DNA of 9,657 bases from Clostridium sp. UBA1056 (GTDB lineage Bacteria > Bacillota > Clostridia > Clostridiales > Clostridiaceae): NCBI GenBank assembly GCA_002316385.1, contig DCDL01000023.1, positions 1-9,657 on the forward strand. The letters are read 5' to 3'. The position numbers and the translations under genes are program-made. Each line of letters opens with the position of its first letter. Positions within the stretch are counted from its first letter, which is position 1. Of this stretch, positions 7,204-9,657 are shown in pieces. The notes beneath the pieces are model-generated. The model saw nothing but the letters and a program-made list of their open reading frames with translations, made no database searches and was not told where the DNA came from.

Positions 7204-8253
7204 ATGAAGGAAAAAATTAAAACCTTTATAGGAAAAGTTGGGTTACCAAGAATTATCATAGCAGCATTTTTCATATTATTATGTGTTCTCGCAATACCAT
7301 TAAATCTATCAGTTCCTATGTTGGTCTCTGATATATTAGTTAGATTTGGTATGAATGGAATTCTAGTTTTAGCCATGGTGCCAGCTATTTTATGTGGCAT
7401 AGGCTTAAATTTTGGATTACCGATAGGTATCCTTGCAGGTATATTAGGTGGACTTATAAGTATAGAACTAAACCTTAGTGGTGGTTTAGGATTTTTTGTA
7501 GGAACATTAATTGGAATACCAATAGCGATACTATTTGGATATTTATATGGACAACTTCTTAATAAAGTTAAGGGTTCTGAAATGATGATAGCAACTTATG
7601 CAGGATTTTCAGCTATATCTTTAATGTGTATTGGATGGTTACTACTACCTTTCAATAGCCCAGAAATAAAGTGGCCAATAGGACAAGGATTAAGAACAAC
7701 CATAACTTTGGAAGGAAGATTTGCTAAGATTTTAGATGATTTCTGGGCATTTAATATAGGGGGAGTAAGGATACCTACAGGACTGTTATTATTATTTTTT
7801 ATAGGATGTATAATAGTATGGCTATTTTCTAAGAGTAAAACTGGAATCATGATGGCAGCAGAAGGAAGCAATCCTAAATTTGCTAAAGCATCTTCAATTC
7901 CAGTAGATAGAATGAGAATTATAGGAACTATTCTTTCAACAGTTTTAGGCTCTATAGGAATAATGGTTTATTCTCAAAGCTATGGTTTTATACAGTTATA
8001 TCAGGCTCCTATGATGATGGGATTTGCAGCAGTAGCGGCAATTCTTATAGGGGGGGCTTCTACAACTAAAGCTAAGATATCTCATGTAATAATAGGCACT
8101 TTTCTGTTTCAAGGATTACTAACAGTAGGGCTTCCAGTAATAAATCAGATGATAAAAGAAAGTAATTTATCAGAGGTTATAAGGATAATAGTTAGCAATG
8201 GTATTATAATCTATGCACTAACTAAAGCTAAAGGAGGTGCAGCACATGAATAA
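7204..8253 (+). CDS. ABC importer permease 1, BPD_transp_2 family
   Basis: This 349-aa integral membrane protein probably forms one half of the translocation channel. It has about eight to ten hydrophobic segments, starting with LPRIIIAAFFILLCVLAIPL, and includes GIGLNFGLPIGILAG and VAAILIGGAS. The cytoplasmic coupling region EGSNPKFAKASSIPVDRMR (220-238) matches the G-x-N-P-x-A pattern of RbsC/NupP-like permeases. Length agrees with that family. The start ATG is two bases after the ATPase stop and is preceded by AAGGAG (7188-7193) within the ATPase gene, so the two are translationally close. The gene end overlaps the next gene by 8 bases. A run of seven G's lies at 8050-8056 within the ILIGGA motif. 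Confidence 0.92.
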   Translation: MKEKIKTFIGKVGLPRIIIAAFFILLCVLAIPLNLSVPMLVSDILVRFGMNGILVLAMVPAILCGIGLNFGLPIGILAGILGGLISIELNLSGGLGFFVGTLIGIPIAILFGYLYGQLLNKVKGSEMMIATYAGFSAISLMCIGWLLLPFNSPEIKWPIGQGLRTTITLEGRFAKILDDFWAFNIGGVRIPTGLLLLFFIGCIIVWLFSKSKTGIMMAAEGSNPKFAKASSIPVDRMRIIGTILSTVLGSIGIMVYSQSYGFIQLYQAPMMMGFAAVAAILIGGASTTKAKISHVIIGTFLFQGLLTVGLPVINQMIKESNLSEVIRIIVSNGIIIYALTKAKGGAAHE

Positions 8254-9502
8254 AGACAATTTTATGGGAAAGGCAAAAGAGTATATTTTCAATAACATGG
8301 TAACTATACTTTTTGTGATTTTATGTTTAGTAGGGCTTAGTTTATCAGGTCAACCTATTTCTTTAGTTTTAAACGAATTAGTAATTAGAATTGCAAGAAA
8401 TTCTTTCCTAGTACTTGCTCTAATAATACCTGTAATTGCTGGAATGGGACTTAACTTTGGTATTGTAATTGGAGCTATGGCTGCCCAAATTATAATAATT
8501 GCAGTTACACATTGGGGTATAGTAGGGGTTCCTGGATTTTTACTTTGTGTGGTATTAACAACTCCTCTAGCTATAATCTTTGGATATTTCACAGGAAAAC
8601 TACTTAATAAAACAAAGGGACAAGAAATGATAACTAGTATGATTCTTGGATATTTTGCCAATGGATTATATCAATTACTATTCCTTTTCTTGATTGGAAC
8701 TTTAATACCTATGAATAATCCAGTGCTCATGATAAGTGGTGGTGTAGGAATTAAGAATACGGTAGATTTAACAGGGGGAATTAAATATGCCTTAGATAAT
8801 ATATTTAATAAATCTTTGTATTATGTGGTATATAATATGGCACTTATAGCATTACTCATATGTGTAGCTTTAATAATATACTCAGTAATTAAGAAAAAGA
8901 AAAATCTGAAAGGCTTAATTATTAAAGCCATAATTTCTTTAGTAGTATTTGTTGGCTGTCAAATAAATAGTGTAGCAATACTTTTAAACTATGTAGGGGT
9001 TCCAATAGTAACAATGCTTGTAATAGCAGCGTTATGTATATTTAATATACTTATCTTTAAAACTAAGCTTGGTCAAGATTTTAGAACCGTTGGACAAAAT
9101 CCAGTAGTAGCTAATGCATCAGGTATAAATGTTGATAAAACTAGAATAAAGGCCATAGTTATATCAACGGTATTAGCAGCTTGGGGACAGCTTATATTCC
9201 TACAAAATATAGGAACATTAAATACCTATGGAAGTCATGAGCAAGTTGGAATGTTTGCAATAGCTGCTATTCTTATAGGGGGAGCTACAGTATCTAAAGC
9301 TACTAATAAGCAAGCTATTTTAGGGGTAATATTATTTCATACTTTATTTATTGTTTCTCCAACAGCAGGAAAAAATTTATTCAATAATGCACAAATCGGT
9401 GAATACTTTAGAGTATTCGTTGCTTATGGAGTAATCTGTGTATCCTTAGTACTATATGCGTGGAAGGATCATGTTAAAACAAAAGAAGAAGTAAGGTTAT
9501 AA
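8246..9502 (+). CDS. ABC importer permease 2, BPD_transp_2 family, with extra membrane pair
   Basis: This 418-aa membrane protein is the likely partner of permease 1 in a heterodimeric channel. Shared landmarks are GMGLNFGIVIGAM, GYFTGKLLNKTKGQEMI (compare GYLYGQLLNKVKGSEMM in permease 1), the coupling motif GQNPVVANASGINVDKTRIK (283-302) and AIAAILIGGA. Compared with permease 1 it is about 70 residues longer. Most of the excess is an insertion around 190-247 that holds two hydrophobic segments (VVYNMALIALLICVALIIYS and KAIISLVVFVGCQI) joined by a lysine-rich loop (KKKKNLKG, 216-223). ATG 8246 is the better start: AAGGAGG (8231-8237) precedes it at normal spacing, and the in-frame GTG at 8237 would overlap that site. 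The start overlaps the end of permease 1 by 8 bases (ATGAATAA), indicating translational coupling. Confidence 0.92.
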   Translation: MNKDNFMGKAKEYIFNNMVTILFVILCLVGLSLSGQPISLVLNELVIRIARNSFLVLALIIPVIAGMGLNFGIVIGAMAAQIIIIAVTHWGIVGVPGFLLCVVLTTPLAIIFGYFTGKLLNKTKGQEMITSMILGYFANGLYQLLFLFLIGTLIPMNNPVLMISGGVGIKNTVDLTGGIKYALDNIFNKSLYYVVYNMALIALLICVALIIYSVIKKKKNLKGLIIKAIISLVVFVGCQINSVAILLNYVGVPIVTMLVIAALCIFNILIFKTKLGQDFRTVGQNPVVANASGINVDKTRIKAIVISTVLAAWGQLIFLQNIGTLNTYGSHEQVGMFAIAAILIGGATVSKATNKQAILGVILFHTLFIVSPTAGKNLFNNAQIGEYFRVFVAYGVICVSLVLYAWKDHVKTKEEVRL

Positions 9503-9516
9503 TAATTAAAAATATA

Positions 9517-9564
9517 AGGCTATAGAGCACATTGAGGTATACTATGTACGCTATAGCCTGTTTT
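9517..9564 (+). terminator. Terminator closing the ABC transporter cluster
   Basis: It lies 15 bases after the stop of permease 2. The outer stem pairs 9517-9525 (aggctatag) with 9551-9559 (ctatagcct), 9 perfect base pairs. An inner extension pairs 9529-9532 with 9544-9547, plus a 9527-9549 G-C pair, below an 11-base loop. After a G come four T's (9561-9564). It marks the end of the ATPase-permease transcript. Confidence 0.78.
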
Positions 9565-9580
9565 AGTATAAGAATAAATT

Positions 9581-9657
9581 AGGAATCTTCAAAAAATAAA
9601 TAAGTCAGAATGCTCGTATATTTTGTGTTATACTGCGTCAGCAGAACCCTTAGATAG
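9581..9657. repeat. Partial second copy of the left-edge structured element, inverted
   Basis: Aligned with the reverse complement of 180-121, this stretch shares agg at the outer edge, tcaaa, taaata, tcag, ctcg and then the exact 10-mer atactgcgtc (9630-9639), at almost the same spacing (59 against 60 bases). Beyond the 10-mer the sequence differs: here gcagaacccttag, there the start of the 20-bp palindrome. The first copy has its palindrome at that point, so 9640-9657 is probably the first arm of a different central stem whose partner lies outside the window. The element begins 16 bases after the transporter terminator. No ORF is present from 9503 to the end. Confidence 0.6.

Noticed and set aside
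20..9657. The two inverted elements as ends of one composite transposon
   Set aside because: No transposase or integrase is present, the copies are diverged, and the enclosed genes include an ordinary synthetase gene. Independent insertions of a dispersed repeat explain this more simply.

Overview
The window is AT-rich, low-GC Firmicute DNA, most likely from a cluster I Clostridium. The evidence is heavy use of ATA (Ile) and AGA (Arg) codons, strong purine-rich ribosome binding sites, a surface protein with three Clostridium-type CWB2 wall-binding repeats, and a lipoprotein of the DUF3798 family. The species cannot be fixed from sequence alone. All six genes I accept are on the + strand.

Layout. 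(1) Positions 1-288 hold no gene. They carry a long nested inverted-repeat element (about 20-180) with a perfect 20-bp palindrome at its centre, then the leader of glnS. (2) 289-1950 is glnS, a full-length glutaminyl-tRNA synthetase, followed by a terminator. (3) 2050-4092 is a secreted GHL10-type glycoside hydrolase with three CWB2 repeats, closed by an unusually long terminator hairpin. (4) 4302-9502 is a complete ABC importer: a DUF3798 solute-binding lipoprotein, a double-domain ATPase and two different permeases. A terminator lies between the lipoprotein gene and the other three, and another closes the cluster. (5) 9581-9657 is the visible part of a second copy of the repeat seen at the left edge. 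It is inverted relative to that copy and cut by the window end.

How the genes work together. glnS and the hydrolase look like independent single-gene units. The last four genes form one system. The lipoprotein should capture a solute outside the membrane, the two permeases should form a heterodimeric channel, and the tandem ATPase should power import with one consensus and one degenerate ATP site. The layout resembles RbsA/MglA-type sugar importers and BmpA-NupOPQ nucleoside importers. The binding protein, however, belongs to a domain-of-unknown-function family, so the substrate is unknown.

The least explained features are the paired, inverted, structured repeat elements at the two ends and the uncharacterised DUF3798 transporter, whose second permease carries an extra membrane segment pair. 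I see no CRISPR array, tRNA, rRNA, transposase gene or phage gene.
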